DNA of 64,000 nucleotides from the NCBI GenBank assembly GCA_008360955.1, contig LUCM01006860.1, positions 135,067-199,066 of the forward strand, read 5' to 3'. The notes under the pieces are model-generated. The model saw nothing but the letters and a program-made list of their open reading frames with translations. It ran no database searches and was not told where the DNA came from. Shown here one piece after another: positions 1-13,100 of the stretch (positions within the stretch are counted from its first letter, which is position 1; every line of letters starts with the position of its first letter). Origin of the DNA: Fasciolopsis buskii. Its lineage: Eukaryota; Platyhelminthes; Trematoda; Plagiorchiida; Fasciolidae. The translations under genes and the position numbers were made by a program.

Positions 1-3000
1 AGTACATATCTTGACTGCTTGTAACCTAAAACTACTAGCTGGTGATCAATAGAAAATCCTCAATTATCTACCGGGTATATTTTAATAGTATCAAATGACA
101 GACGGGTCTTACCAGACTTCCTTTTTAATTTCCCGGCTAGGAATCTAAAAGGCCCTGCACCTAATAACATCAAATAGAACCGGTGGCTTATCAAAAATAT
201 CTTACATTCAGCAAGCTTGGCGAGTAGAGGGATGACTTGTTTTGTTATGACATTTTGGATGTCGGTTTAGTCGAAACCCTTTGTTGACACAACCTAATCC
301 ATTCTAGCTGGTAGCAAGCATAAAGAAGCACAACTCCAAATGATACTTCAACTCAACACAAGCTCGTGAAGGGATAGTAAAATCTGATCTTATCATGTTT
401 TAGAGTCGGAGCATGCTGCCTCCATGGGAAATCCCCGCCAGCTGTTTCGCTTTATACAAGCTACCGGTAAGCAAACAGTAGATGTGACCGAAAAGATATG
501 TGGATCAACCCATTCATGATCGTCATTTGCGTCTTGTATGCTAAGCTGAGTACTTTAATGCCGAATTTAGCTGGCCTTCAGCTTTTAAACCTCATATAGC
601 CAAACCAAAAGATGACCAGAGGTCTGTTTTGACAGATTCCTCCTCTGGGGCGGTGATCTGGCCCTCGAGACGTCATAAAGGGCTCACCCATTGACTGTGT
701 CAGTCCAATTCCAATAGCATAACAGTTGCTGGTGGCTGTTATTCTTTTGAGGTTGTACAAAGCGTGGGGAAAACGAGCTTGCCCGTAGCAGGCTGGGGTT
801 TGTACCGAACGCAGGTTCTTCAATCAACTCTTCCTCTTTCAACAATGGTTTAAGTGCCGTTTTGCTTTCCAAAGGCTTATGTTCATTGTGTTCTTCGCCA
901 TTCCTGCGGTCTTCGATTGCATCGATGACCCTACACTATCGCATTGTTTGTTGAGAAAAGGAGTACCTGAGATGTGTGTGTTAATCTCCAAAGTGTTGTA
1001 ACGTCATTCTCAGGATAGAGTTAGTGTCCATGGCCAGCTTTCGTTATCTTTCGCTACCTTCAGTGAAGTATGACAGGGCTGTCGAATACCTCCCTTTATT
1101 TTCGGCTTTGTCGTAAGTGCTAATCGGTACACTTTTTCCAGGCTATCAAAAGTTGAAGTTGAACTTCTCTCACGCAATTGACATTTTCACTTCGATTATA
1201 ATGTTTCGCTGGGCAACAGCGTAAGGGCAGTTCAACAACCTTCGGATCGCATGAGGACAGAAATATCCCGTTACGGTATGCACTTTGCATTTTCTGTGTG
1301 CAACGTTCTTTCCCAAAGCTAGCAGCAGCCTGTAGTTGCATTCACCCTTTGCGATTGTCCGTTGGAAATACTCAATAGTTTTAACTTCCTCAAGAGCCTG
1401 AATACGACTGCTAGATTTGTCGGAGAAGAAATCACATCACAAATGACAAAATCCAGAACAGCTTTCGCGAACCAACGACACCTGCGGCGCATCAATAACA
1501 TCTGGGTTGCCCTCAAAGGAAGGGTGTAAAGTGCCACAAGTTGTACTATCCTCCTTTATCATTGTCTGACTTCGTCCCTTTGCACTGGGAATGTGGACGA
1601 CCTTCTGTACTTGACCACCCACATCCTCGAAACATTGTTCCAGGCTGGTCGGAACACTCGGGGACAATGTCAAGGTACGTAGTAGCGCGTTAGGTGGGGA
1701 CACTTGTCCTTGGTGCAGGACAATCGCTCTACACCGTCTACGTTGAGTTGTGAATGCCTGATCATATGTTAGCTTTGACTATGACGTCAGTTGACGCCTT
1801 AAGCACTCTCGAATAAGGCCTCAAAAGGTGAGGACTGATGCTGGTTAGAGAATATGATTAGAAATGCACCTCAAGACTGAAGCCAGTGGAGCGACTGCTG
1901 TACAACCTATCTATAGCACTGATAGACTGAAAAAACAAACCCAAAAATATCTTAAAAGCAAACCAAAAGTTGTGGAGTGAAAACCTAAAAAATCTGTGGT
2001 TTTCTCGGTGTTTATTGTCCCTCTTCTACTCGGCACCTGTGACATTCTATTTATACAAAGTGACGTTCACATCAAGTTTTTTCGAGTCGATGTGAAATCT
2101 ACGCATTGAGATAAAAGCCTACGGTGGTTGTTAGAATAATCCCAATATTTTGTTTGCGAGCACCCCACAAGGATCACAGCAACTACTGACAGCTGTCCAC
2201 ATCATGCACTGTTACTCGTAATTTGGTAAATAAATAATTCGTAGCTCAGTGCCTATCATGTTTTGAATGCACTTGTATTACATAGACATATATATATATG
2301 TATATACACATAAGGTTGGCTTAGCCCAACCGACGAATAGTTATCAACGAATCACAGTTGTGGTTCTTCTGTGGACGGCTTGACAAAGAGCTTCCATTCA
2401 CACTCCTGACGCCACAAATCCGCTTCTGGTTAGACATAACAGTTTGGACTGTACAAGTATAAGGATGTTTGAACAAGAGAGTACCAGGTATGCATACTTG
2501 ACGAGCGACAATAACCGCGAAACTGGTCTTGCACTCCTGGGCAAATTTTGTTCACTCATCCAGATACTATTTCCTGCTTCTATATATACATATATATATG
2601 TATATTTATACATAGGTACTTAATGCCTAACTTGACTGGAAGTGGTTAAATAGATCAAGTGACAGTCACTAAAAGGGTCAGAGGCTTGAATCCAGTTCTG
2701 CCGGTGGTAGGCAGCAGCTCGCTGTTGCCTGGCTCGTTACCATACCCGACCTGTTGCAACCTTTCATGGTCCCATGCCGATCTAAATTTCATGGTCACAG
2801 TAACCGTTTCCCCGTACCTCCCACGGCCGGGTATAGTGGGCCCCAGTGGCAACCAGGCACGCTACTACAGTCACACAAAAGTTGTAACACTGGAGGCGAT
2901 TCACATGTAAACGCCACTGGATACTTATCTCCCTAATTTACTTCCCAGTTATTCTAGTCTGTTTTTAGAAGAATCACTTTTTGACAAACGGTTAGTCTTT

Positions 3001-4159
3001 TAATGAAGATTGTATCTGCTTGCCAAATAGGATAACTTGCTGTGACACGAAAACAGACATGCGCATTTAGAAACGCCTCTAATGAAAATTCCAAAAATGT
3101 AACTAAAAATACCACATTGAGCGCTTGTCATTCCTTAATAGTTACCAAAACTGAAAAAAACGGGGTAAAACTGGAATCTTCTAAACATTTCTGATTCAGA
3201 CTCATGTGGAGGCGGGTTTGGCAGATCAAGTAAAGACTACATCGCAAAATATTTGTTGGTAAATTAGACTAAAATGAGTTAGAACAATTTTTATCTCATT
3301 CTATAAAAAATTCTAGTCTTCCTTGCCTAATGACATCTGAGAATGCTATTATGCACTAAATATTGCGACAGAATAATGCCGATAAAATCTGATGAAATGA
3401 TTTGTCCGGCATTATCAAGTTCCTACCAACAAATGGAATAGTATATCGTAACTAGTACTGCAACTTAATGAGTCAATTCTCTCTTCTGATTTGCATTTCC
3501 ATTCCTAGAAAACAAACAACGCTTCTCAGTAATTAGTTTATCGACCAAGTGATACGCCCACATGGTGAGACTTGCCGGACTAACCACCGCGTACACGTTC
3601 GTTCATTTATCCAATGTTATTTTTTCTTTGTCTAATCCAGAGTCATATCGAAACTCCCCGAGATTATGTTGAAATAGTTGGAAAATTTTCCAAAAATCCC
3701 TTGTCTGTCGTCAATTTCAGTAAAATAAATTTCTGTTTTCTCGGACGACCAATGAACCTTTGTGCTAAGGGGACAAAAACATGCTGGTGCTAGATGCATT
3801 CCGTTTAAGACAGAAGGGAATATGATTTTCGAAAGCCAGTTGGACGTCATTTCCGCGTGTTTCTGATATTATTTTTAAACATATTAAGAAATTCCGTGGC
3901 CTAGATGGTTATCATTACAAACGTATTACCTGCCCGTTACTATCAGGCTCTATCGGATTCGAGATGATAATTTTGTACACAAAATTTTCTACCTGCGCCG
4001 TTTAAATGCTCAGAGGTTCGATTTGGTTTTGAATGAACCATCGTGTGACACAGCAGCCCAGATCGAAAACCAAGATTGGAAACCAAGATCTCGGAAAATT
4101 CCTCCACATTCGTTTGGGGATTATCAGTACTTCTTTCTTATTCATCGTACTCTGATTGT

Positions 4160-4230
4160 GGCTTGACTTGGATTCGAACCCAGGTTGGATTTGTACTGCA
4201 AGCGGAAGTTCTCTACTAAAATGGAGAACC
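4160..4230 (-). repeat. Degenerate tRNA-like segment (possible SINE head)
   Basis: Read on the minus strand, the segment ends in a good polymerase III B-box, GGGTTCGAATCC. About 40 nt before it is a D-arm-like TAGTAGAG. The acceptor stem does not pair well, so it is not an intact tRNA. It is more likely the head of an old tRNA-derived retroposon. The call rests on the box motifs only. Confidence 0.3.
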
Positions 4231-5149
4231 TATGTGACAGTATTGACAACGGTACGATATTACCAAACCGGCACTGTTAGTAGATGTTGTAATTCGCCAA
4301 TTTGTTGGTTACCTTAGGCATCAGTGCGGTGCAATCGGTCAGTTCACATAGAATGATTGCATCGAGTGTTTGCTGTGATTTGATTTGAGTTTAAAGGATG
4401 ATCAGGGAATAGGAAGCAATGCAGACGAGTTTTGGTTCAGTGATTTTTCTATTTGCTATATGATTTGCAGCCTAGCATTTTACAAGACGTTGCTTATCTT
4501 AGCAGCTGTAAATTCAGGGGCATTCAATAATCGTCTTTAATTGGAACTAACCTTTGGGTCCAAGCTTCCCGGCAAAATCTTTCCAAGCTATAGCACTCAC
4601 CTCTGGGCCATAGTTAAATTTAAGTGGCCGCTTAAAATGGGCATTCAGGATCCGGCTATTCTCCGCCATCATAAAAACAATGTCTGCTTTGATGGCAGTA
4701 ATAAACTCGTCAGCGAAGCCACATGGTGAAAACTGTCGAAATGCCAGCATTATGTAACTTTGCATTAAAACGGACGCATGCAATCAATAAGGCGGCAGGC
4801 AAGTGAAAATAATACAAAAAGTGAACAGCTGAGCAATTAGCTCAACTTCCAACAATGGCTGACGGTCCACGTCAAATTATTTCCTACACAAACAATTACC
4901 GATCATCCTCCATTGATACTTGGAGGCGCTTGCATATGGCTCACTGAACTGGATTAGCACAGGACCTAAGGAGGACATTCGAGGAACTGTTGATTCACTC
5001 AATCGCATCCACCCAATCAAATGTCAGTGACTCCGAAGCTTACGTGGTTTGATTACAAACCAAAGAAATGAATGCATTAACCCAGCTGGACTGTGTGCAT
5101 CGAATCGGATCAGATTAAACCCGACTAAGCGAGAAGAACGAAATAGAAT

Positions 5150-7131
5150 TTACGGTGGAACGACTTTGCTCGTTGTTCCTATCGCTTTATCGTTTACACG
5201 CGCAGAGCGCATCGCCGAGAATCCCAACGCGGAATGCGCGTTGCTCTTATTGTCATCTTTTCTTCTACACACTGTGCGCTGTATGCAATCTGGTTTATTC
5301 GACTGAAATACTGTTGACCCACCGATTGACACCACTAGATAGGATAAAACCTTCAGTGCAAAAAATACGACAAGGTAATGTACAAGCAGGAATGGTAACA
5401 GATCCGCATCCGAATATATGTGGATAAAGGCGACTGAAGGCACGATTCGGCATGTGCTTCACTATTCATTGTTCTCCTTCGAGGTTTCCTTGCCCATACC
5501 CATGCATACGTATACACACGTGAACACCTATGTGTGCAATTATGCACGCATGTGATATCCTGTGATACAGTAATCGAAGGCTGAACCTTTTAGAAGAGCA
5601 ACCCTTCAGTCGGTCATCAACTATCCGTTGGCACCGAAATCGTTGTCAGCAAGACTAACCCTATCTCTGTGCTCTAAGATCAGGAAAGTAGTCCATTTGG
5701 GTTTTTACTCAGAGGACAGATTGGCTTGCAAAATCAGGTTATGTTTGGTACACACATTGATGGGATTTTTATTCCCCTGTGAGCACTGCATACTTTTACC
5801 GCTATCACTACCACTACTTTCTCGATCCGTGACGATGTTCCGTATCAGCTGGATATTATGTGCACTTGGGCACAGAAAATCGCCCGAATGTTATTTTGTA
5901 ATCCAGGTCGATTAAGCTGATTTTCACCCAGCCCACGCGAGACACCGCCCGACCGTTCGCGTTCTACCTTGGCCGTAATGCCTCTCCTGCTTCCGGCACT
6001 TTAGTTCTGAATACGACTACCAGCCAAAACCCTGGCGTCGATCTGACCGCTAGCAATAGAGACACTATGAATCCACACGCACACGGTTCAATGCACAAAT
6101 CCATTTGCACCAAACCGCACAATTCAATACAATTGGGGATCGTAAAAGGGACATGCGATCTGCACGGGTGCACACATTCAGAGACACATCTTCATCTTTC
6201 ACGAGCTCCTTTGCCCATCTGCACACTTTTCACAAACACATGCACACACAGACATGAAATATTCAAACACTCAAATGGTGCTGTCAAAGATACGAGCGCG
6301 TAAACACATACATACAAGTAGACTACCGCACAAACAACACACTTTGAATGGTTTTACCGAACACAATTTGGTTGCACTCTTTTAACGGGCCAGCACCGAA
6401 ATCGCTCAAATTTAGAAACCCAGGGTTTTGATCCCAACTTCGAATTCCTCTGCTCACTATACCAATCGGAAACAGAGGTTACAAATCTCCCCGTTAAGTT
6501 CTTATCAGTCCCAATAACATTATGCTGGCTAACTGACCTCACCGCCTTCGCCTCCCGAACCTGTCCATAAATGCACACACTCACGCACACACACATACAT
6601 ACACATATACAAATAGGCATACTGGACCTTTCCTACCATTTGGTGCCGCTCGTGTGCATACCCACAGGTACTTGTGTGTATGTTTGCATGCGTACTTGCA
6701 TTTGTGCATTCATACTGGCCTTGCTGGTATGTGTGTAGGTGAACGTGGTATATTAGCCCGCTGGCACATGGAATTGCCCATCTCGTCCACATTTTGAAGC
6801 TCGCACCCACAAGTGAACCACTTTCGATTCCAATTTGACAGATCGATTTGGACGTGACCCGACCCCGACCACAACTGTGTGGAATTATTTGTCCCGTTTT
6901 TGCATCCGCTTGTGTACTGTGTTCAAACATAATCACTAAACTACTACTGGCGACCAACACGGACCAATTTCTATCCAAACACGTGAAGAACTCACATTGG
7001 CGGTCAGTGACCGAGAATCGAACAGACTAACAGTGCGATCCCAAACGTTCTGGCTGATTTCCAAGTCCAACCAAACCTGTTACTAGCACAATTCCCTTTT
7101 ATCCTGCACCATTTATTCCTCACACACTCAG
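5150..7131 (+). promoter_or_regulatory. Candidate promoter/5' UTR region of the twitchin-like gene
   Basis: This 2-kb stretch directly precedes the first coding exon. It has local CpG clusters (for example 5195-5250 and 5935-5995) and CA/TG-rich tracts, unlike the more AT-rich DNA before it. I see no convincing TATA box at a fixed distance from the coding start. The strong acceptor at 7130-7131 means the true transcription start may lie well upstream. The assignment rests on position and composition. Confidence 0.25.
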
Positions 7132-7195
7132 TTAGATATATTGCCCGTGTAAATACAAAGATCGGAAAAATCGAATGGACTAAACATGTCGACAG
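7132..7195 (+). CDS. Exon 1: short 5' UTR plus start codon (M-S-T-G)
   Basis: The start codon is at 7186-7188. Ten coding bases, ATGTCGACAG, are followed by the donor GTGAGT at 7196. Joined to exon 2 at 11375 this gives M-S-T-G-T-K-P-R-F-P, the expected short leader before the first Ig domain of twitchin. A pyrimidine-rich tract ending CACACACTCAG occupies 7121-7131. It would define a 64-nt exon with 54 nt of 5' UTR, or a spliced-leader acceptor. The coding part is well supported by phase (1 to 1). The left edge at 7132 is inferred. Confidence 0.7.
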
Positions 7196-10100
7196 GTGAG
7201 TACCTCCATTATGTGATTGAGATTTTATATTTCAAATGTAGCATTTTGTAGTCAGTGCTATGTAAAATATGTAGACAATAGTTCAGTGTGGCGCATAATT
7301 TTCCCGACCTACCAAGTATTTGATAATCTAGCGGTTGATTCAAAAGCATTTTCCGGGACAAAACGGAAAGGAGGTATACGGTAACGGTCGTCTGCGCTGG
7401 TATTGCAGTTGGGTTTAAAAAGAAGCATCAAACAGGAACTTTACCGAGAACCAAACAGAAATGAGTCTCAAAAAACGAATATCAACCAGCAGTGATGGAG
7501 TAGAATTCAACCCTTTGGGCCAAATGAATTTTAAATTAAATTCACAGACAGCATGACGGAGACTTTGGTTCACAGTGTGTACCCGTTTGTTTCCCCGATA
7601 CTTGATGTTACACATCCGCTGAACTCAAAAACGTCCCGTAAAGTATAGGAATTCCTCCGAATACCTTTACGTGTGTGTTAATATAAGCGTCGGAGCGTTG
7701 CTAAGACGACCGATAGAGAGTAAAGGATACATGGATTGATGATATTGGAGCAGGCATAAAACTGAAGGTTGCAATGAAGATTGACGTCGGGTGCAACTAC
7801 TCAAAGCAGAAATCTCCAAATGCAAGAGGCACCGGTCAATTAGGCCAGAACCTGGAAAATAAACATCCTGCTGGATTGAATCCGTTTGTTAAGTTCTTCG
7901 TAAACTATCCAGTTTCACCAATGTTCGTACTACTACCCTCCGTGAACACATGGAACAGGAAAGGAGTCTGTCTTCGGTTAGGTGGAACATGCATTCTTAT
8001 TCTTATTATCGCTTTGCATTTTGCACTTGTTTTTGGGGACAGACCCCGGAGTAACCAAATAATAAAAAGGATCGAACATTTAGCAGAAAACTAACTGAAC
8101 TTTCCTGTTATGTCGTCAAAATTAGAGCTTAACACTATTAGCTTCTCATCTGGAATCCATTTGTTTTTACCTGCAGTCCTTTGGTCACATCGTTCATGCT
8201 ACTTATTCTTTGGAAAGTAGACTGTTCCGCATGTGGTACGAATTGGTCGCTTATCTGAATGACTCAGTCAGCAAGAATCAGTGCGGTTGTGTAGAATAGT
8301 GAATTCTTCCCTCAAGACGTCGCCTCAGAAAATGAATTTCCTTTAGCAGAAGAATGGGAAGTTTTACCTCAGTTTGTGGTCGATGGATAGCATATCTTTA
8401 CTCCATCACATGGCCGGACTATAGCTACACAAAGCAGACGTCCCTGTTTACGCTATTTTGATTAAGCTTATGAATCTGCTTTACATACGGTATTGACCTG
8501 ATTATACAAGTCTTAAGTGAACTTCTCGAGACTCGGCACTACTCGACGGTGTAAGGAACCTCAGAAAATTTCAGGAACAAACTCAGTCTTACTCTATTCT
8601 GCTTCATTCTACTGCTAGCAAATATCATTCTGAATTATAAAATTTTCCCGTTGTATGTAGCAGACATGCAAAAAGTTGCTATTGGTTTTGTAGAAATATG
8701 CGACTTTGTGGGGATTATTAGTAAGCTATAAGGTAGATCTGAAAAATATTTTCTACTCTTTAGACTGAAGAATTTAATATTCCGAATCTGCATCAAGGAT
8801 TTCGGAAACAATGAATTGTTATTTAGTTACAACCACTAGAACTTATGACTTTTCGTGACCCACTAACTGTCTAACATCCGTACAGATATCTTATAAACTG
8901 TGTGAAGTTAATCTACTGGATAAATGGGGGCGGAATGAGGTTGCATTGTTGAAAGTATCTCCACCTTTTATAGTTAATATGAGATACAAAAATCTATAGG
9001 ACGGAGTTTGCCAACTCATCGGTCTTAACTTAAGACAAAAAGAGTACCACTTTGATAGGATCGTCTGCTAATATACAGTAAGGAATGAAATGAAGTCAGG
9101 TCAGTTTATCCAAACTAATTTCATTTGTTTCGAATGTCCGCGCTTTTCAGTTCTTAAGCGATGGGAATAGAATTTCGAAACCTTGCTGTTCCGTTTGTAT
9201 GGTAGCGTGAGTCTCAGTGACCACAACCGGCTGAATTAAATTAACTTGAGTTTTAATAGCTCATTCGATACTGAAACACAGCTTCACAGAGAAGGGTACA
9301 TCGAATTTTTTATTCAACTGCAATAGGAGAATAATGCTTACACGCATGTCAGTCATGTGTAAAGAGAATTCTTCACTGATTAGTTATCACTACCTAATCT
9401 TGTGGTAGCAATAGTAGTGGTAGTGGTGGTGGTGTGTCTAGTAGTGAAAACAATAATAGTATTATCAATGGTAATATCAGTAATAGCAGTAGTGGTAGTA
9501 GGAAGTAAAAGTACGTGTCGAGGTTGTAATAGATTATAGTAAAATGTTGTTCACTGCCCAAAGTTGTAAGAGGCATTCAAAAGGTTCTTTCGCAGATTAC
9601 CGCAACCCTGATTGTCTTCTTTAGACACGACTGGCGTCAGAAGAGAAATGGACAAGGGGACAGAGTCAAGTTTGTGCGTCAAATGTTGTCTGATGGAATC
9701 CGGTTACTGCTGGATTAGCTATGACAAACCAAACGTAGAGAAACTAGATTAGGAATGGAAATCAAAGTGTCAGTTGTAACAGTAATCCTTACTTATTCGA
9801 AAGATTTCTACTGGACATTACAAGCAACATTATATAACATTCAACCTGAGTTACGAGAGCGCTTCGGATTTGACGTAAACTAAGCATTCAAGGTTATTCA
9901 TGTGTCTGTTCACTCTGAAAAGGACGACCTAAACGACCCTTGTTCTTTTCGTATAAATTTGAGTTGGGATTCGAAAAATCAATTCTTATTATTGATTATT
10001 ATTGATGCACCGATGTTCACTTGATGTGAACAGGAATCTTTGGAAAAAACGGGGAATGGCTGATAATAGGTGAGCATCAACCATCCGGATTGCAGTTCAA

Positions 10101-13100
10101 AAACTGAGGAAAATCATGACTCTTGATAGCATTGTTCTCACAGTTGAAAGTGTGCGCAAGATTTGGCATCATGGGGCCGGCGTTCAAAGGCACTCAGTGA
10201 GACCGAAAATGTAAAGCCTTTCGTCGTTTAATGTTCGCAAATGACTAATATCCCCTGGTTTCCTTTCCAATACAAATGAAATAGGGAAATCGGCTTGAAA
10301 GACTTAGTTTAATTCGAAAAAAGCATTTCTGCAGGTCATGTTTAAACTTAAGGAAGCAAGATTGTGAGACTTACGCAAATGCATCTAAATGCAGCGCTGT
10401 GAACTGCAACTTAACCTGGCCCTGTTGTTTCGGAAATAAAAACTGTAGCAAAAGTTTTTCCGATCGTCTTATAAAGGCTATTGCAAAATTCGCAATCTAA
10501 AAGAGTTTTTAGCTGGAATTAATGTTTGTTTGGGGGAGAAAATTGGAGGAGATAGATGGGCACGTCTCACTTGCCTTCTCATGGTTCATCAATGTCTGTA
10601 CCTGGTGGTTAGTGGGTTAATTCGGTAGGCCTGTCAACTAATTCATTCCTCACATCTTGCCCACAATAGCCGTTGGCTACAAAGTCAGAGGTCATTGTAT
10701 ATACTTAATATGGGAAAAGGTCAGCCACCCAAAGGAAACCAACTAGTCCTTTGGTAAGGAGTTCCCCTTTCAGACACGATGAACGTGATTTAGCACCATT
10801 GAATCTATCTGGAAACCACTTATACGGGACAAAAATTTGGAAGGAACCAATGATTGTATAAGGCTTTTCCTTTGCCACAATTTACATGCCACTGGCTTCT
10901 TTTCGTCCAGCCAAGACACCTAAAAGATACGGAAATGAACATCTCAGACTAGTGGAATCGAAAGGAAATGAACACGGCGCTGTTTGAACAAAACTGCGAG
11001 TTGGATCCCAGTGTATGTGGCCATTCAAAACGCCGTATCCAGATTTTCTTTGTGAAACTAAACCCAAGCATGTTTCTGACTATAATCGATTTTGTACAAG
11101 TCTATTGGAATAGATATGAAGGATCAAGGGTCTGTTGAATACTTACTTTCGTTCAAGTCTTATAGAATTAACAGTAAAATGTATTCACACAGTTTTGCTG
11201 GTTCAATAATCGATCATGAATTAAGCCGAATAGATAAGATACCCAATAAAAGATTACAAGGAATGGTATTGGTATGGATAGCAATCGCAACAGTCAGCCA
11301 TGCACTGTCCTCTTTAGTTTCATCAAATTGCTTTCAGATTAACCGTCCGGGATTTTTTATTTTCAACTCCACAGGTACAAAACCAAGATTTCCCGATAAA
11401 CCCAAGATTAGACAGGCCGGGAAAAGTGTGATTTTTGAAGTTCTTCTGGAAGCTGATCCAGCGCCGGATTTGCGATGGAGCAAAGCTGGACAGGAAATCA
11501 AAACCGGTGGTCGATATAAATGTGACTGCAAAACAACTGGAATTCAGCATTTGATCTCGTTGGAAATTTCCCAAGTTACCGCGGATGATGGTGGCGAGTA
11601 TTTGGTCAATGCAAAAAACAAGTTGGGCGATTCGACAGCAACAATTAACTTGAATATCGGAGCACCAAAACAGTAAGTTCGTTGTTGACATTTTTTTATT
11701 TGTTCCCCTTCTGTTTGCTTGAAGATTTTCATTACCATCTGCTTGAAAATGCTTAAAATATTTTTTGACATTTCGCAATAGCATCACCTTTGTCGTCTTA
11801 TAAACAGCAGATAAAAATGTTTCACAAATAAACTCATTGTCACCTTTCAATAGTACCACCGTCGCCGGCGGCCAAGAACACAGAGTTCCGTTCAATTTTA
11901 TAAGTCGTTACTAGAAGCCTAAGAACCAGCGGAACAGATGACCGAAAAAGCCCGCATCTTTAACAATATGAGCGTGCAAGTTTATTTGGGTTTTGCCAGT
12001 TCACTTTAGGGTGGGAAGCCATTGCACTAAATTTCTGTTCATTCGGCACTGCCTGTAAGAAAAGTGGTTAATGGCTTTTGCAGTTTCTTGCCTCGGTTTT
12101 TCTTTGTGGCCGAATTTTCAAGAGACTACTGCTGGTCAGATGTGTTTAACAGAACAACGGACAAGTACAGCAGACCTAATTATCCGACAGAATCATCTGT
12201 CTGATTCTGGAAAATCTCCAATGAAATCACTTTTTTGTCAAAAAGTATAGCTAAATAGGATCAACAGATGATTTGTACGGTCACAAATAATCTATTTTTA
12301 ACGGGAAAACCATGTCCTTGTGGGGTAGTTGTACTGGTAAAACAACTAGATTTCTCCATCACATCAAATGCACCAACATTTCAGACCACGGGTTCAGATA
12401 TCTGCAACAAAAGTAAATAAATGCTTCTGACAGACCATTTCGAACTGTGATCAAACAAACTTTATATTTTATCAACAGATATTCAGTGAAAACCGAAGTG
12501 CCTTTTTTGTAGTTAGTTGATAAATAACGTAAGATGGAAGTGATGTCCTTGGTTATTTTACCGTCGGATATTAAGACAGCGACATTTGTATGGGTGTTTC
12601 TACGTATACTTGCACCTGCGTCGGCCATTGATACCAACCCGGAATGGAATCTTGGTAGCTGGATCGCCACCATGCACACATGCCACACACCACACACACA
12701 CACGCACACACACACGCACACGCACACACGCACACACACACACACATCGGTCGTTGTTCCCGGAGTGTTAACTGATCAGCTGGCCCAGCATATACAGGTT
12801 TGTGATCACACGTGTGTTGTATGCGCACGTTTGTTGAAATTCATTCACAAACAACTTAAAACGTTAATTGTTTTTCTAAAAAGTTATCTGTATGCCCATG
12901 GAGCACAAATTAGACCTAGAAGACCAGCCGTGCTTGTCTTATCGAGTAAAGCTAGAAATATCGGGTCAAATGGTGACAATGAAAGCTACACCAGCGCACC
13001 CGTACAACTTTCGAGTTAGTTTGTTGAACCATCAAAAGAGGTGCGAAAATTAGAGGTGGTTCGTTCCACTTGTGTTCGGCATCCAAATTTTGCACATTTA

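Larger units (their letters stand above)
1..7131. other. Upstream region without recognisable gene
   Basis: I find no exon of a recognisable family here on either strand. The open frames are short, mutually overlapping and unlike any family I know. The stretch contains AT-rich simple repeats near 2285-2310 and 2580-2615, a tRNA-like segment near 4160-4230, and CA/TG-rich tracts between about 6060 and 6740. CpG becomes denser after about 5100. It probably holds the 5' flank and any untranslated first exon of the twitchin-like gene. Confidence 0.5.

Noticed and set aside
1140..1703. Minus-strand frame open for about 180 codons with a single internal stop, possibly a pseudogene
   Set aside because: No recognisable family, and frames of 80-95 codons are frequent by chance in this window, so two adjacent ones are not convincing.
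6529..6978. 149-codon minus-strand open frame
   Set aside because: It runs over CA/TG-rich tracts and gives Val/Cys/His-rich sequence typical of microsatellite shadows.
7774..8094. 106-codon intronic frame with one hydrophobic segment
   Set aside because: No homology recognised, no regulatory context, and a single hydrophobic stretch is not enough to call a membrane protein.
11323..11895. 190-codon minus-strand frame
   Set aside because: It is the antisense shadow of the Ig1 exon.
12534..13019. 161-codon frame with His-Thr repeats
   Set aside because: The repeats come from the CA microsatellite; no domain on either side.
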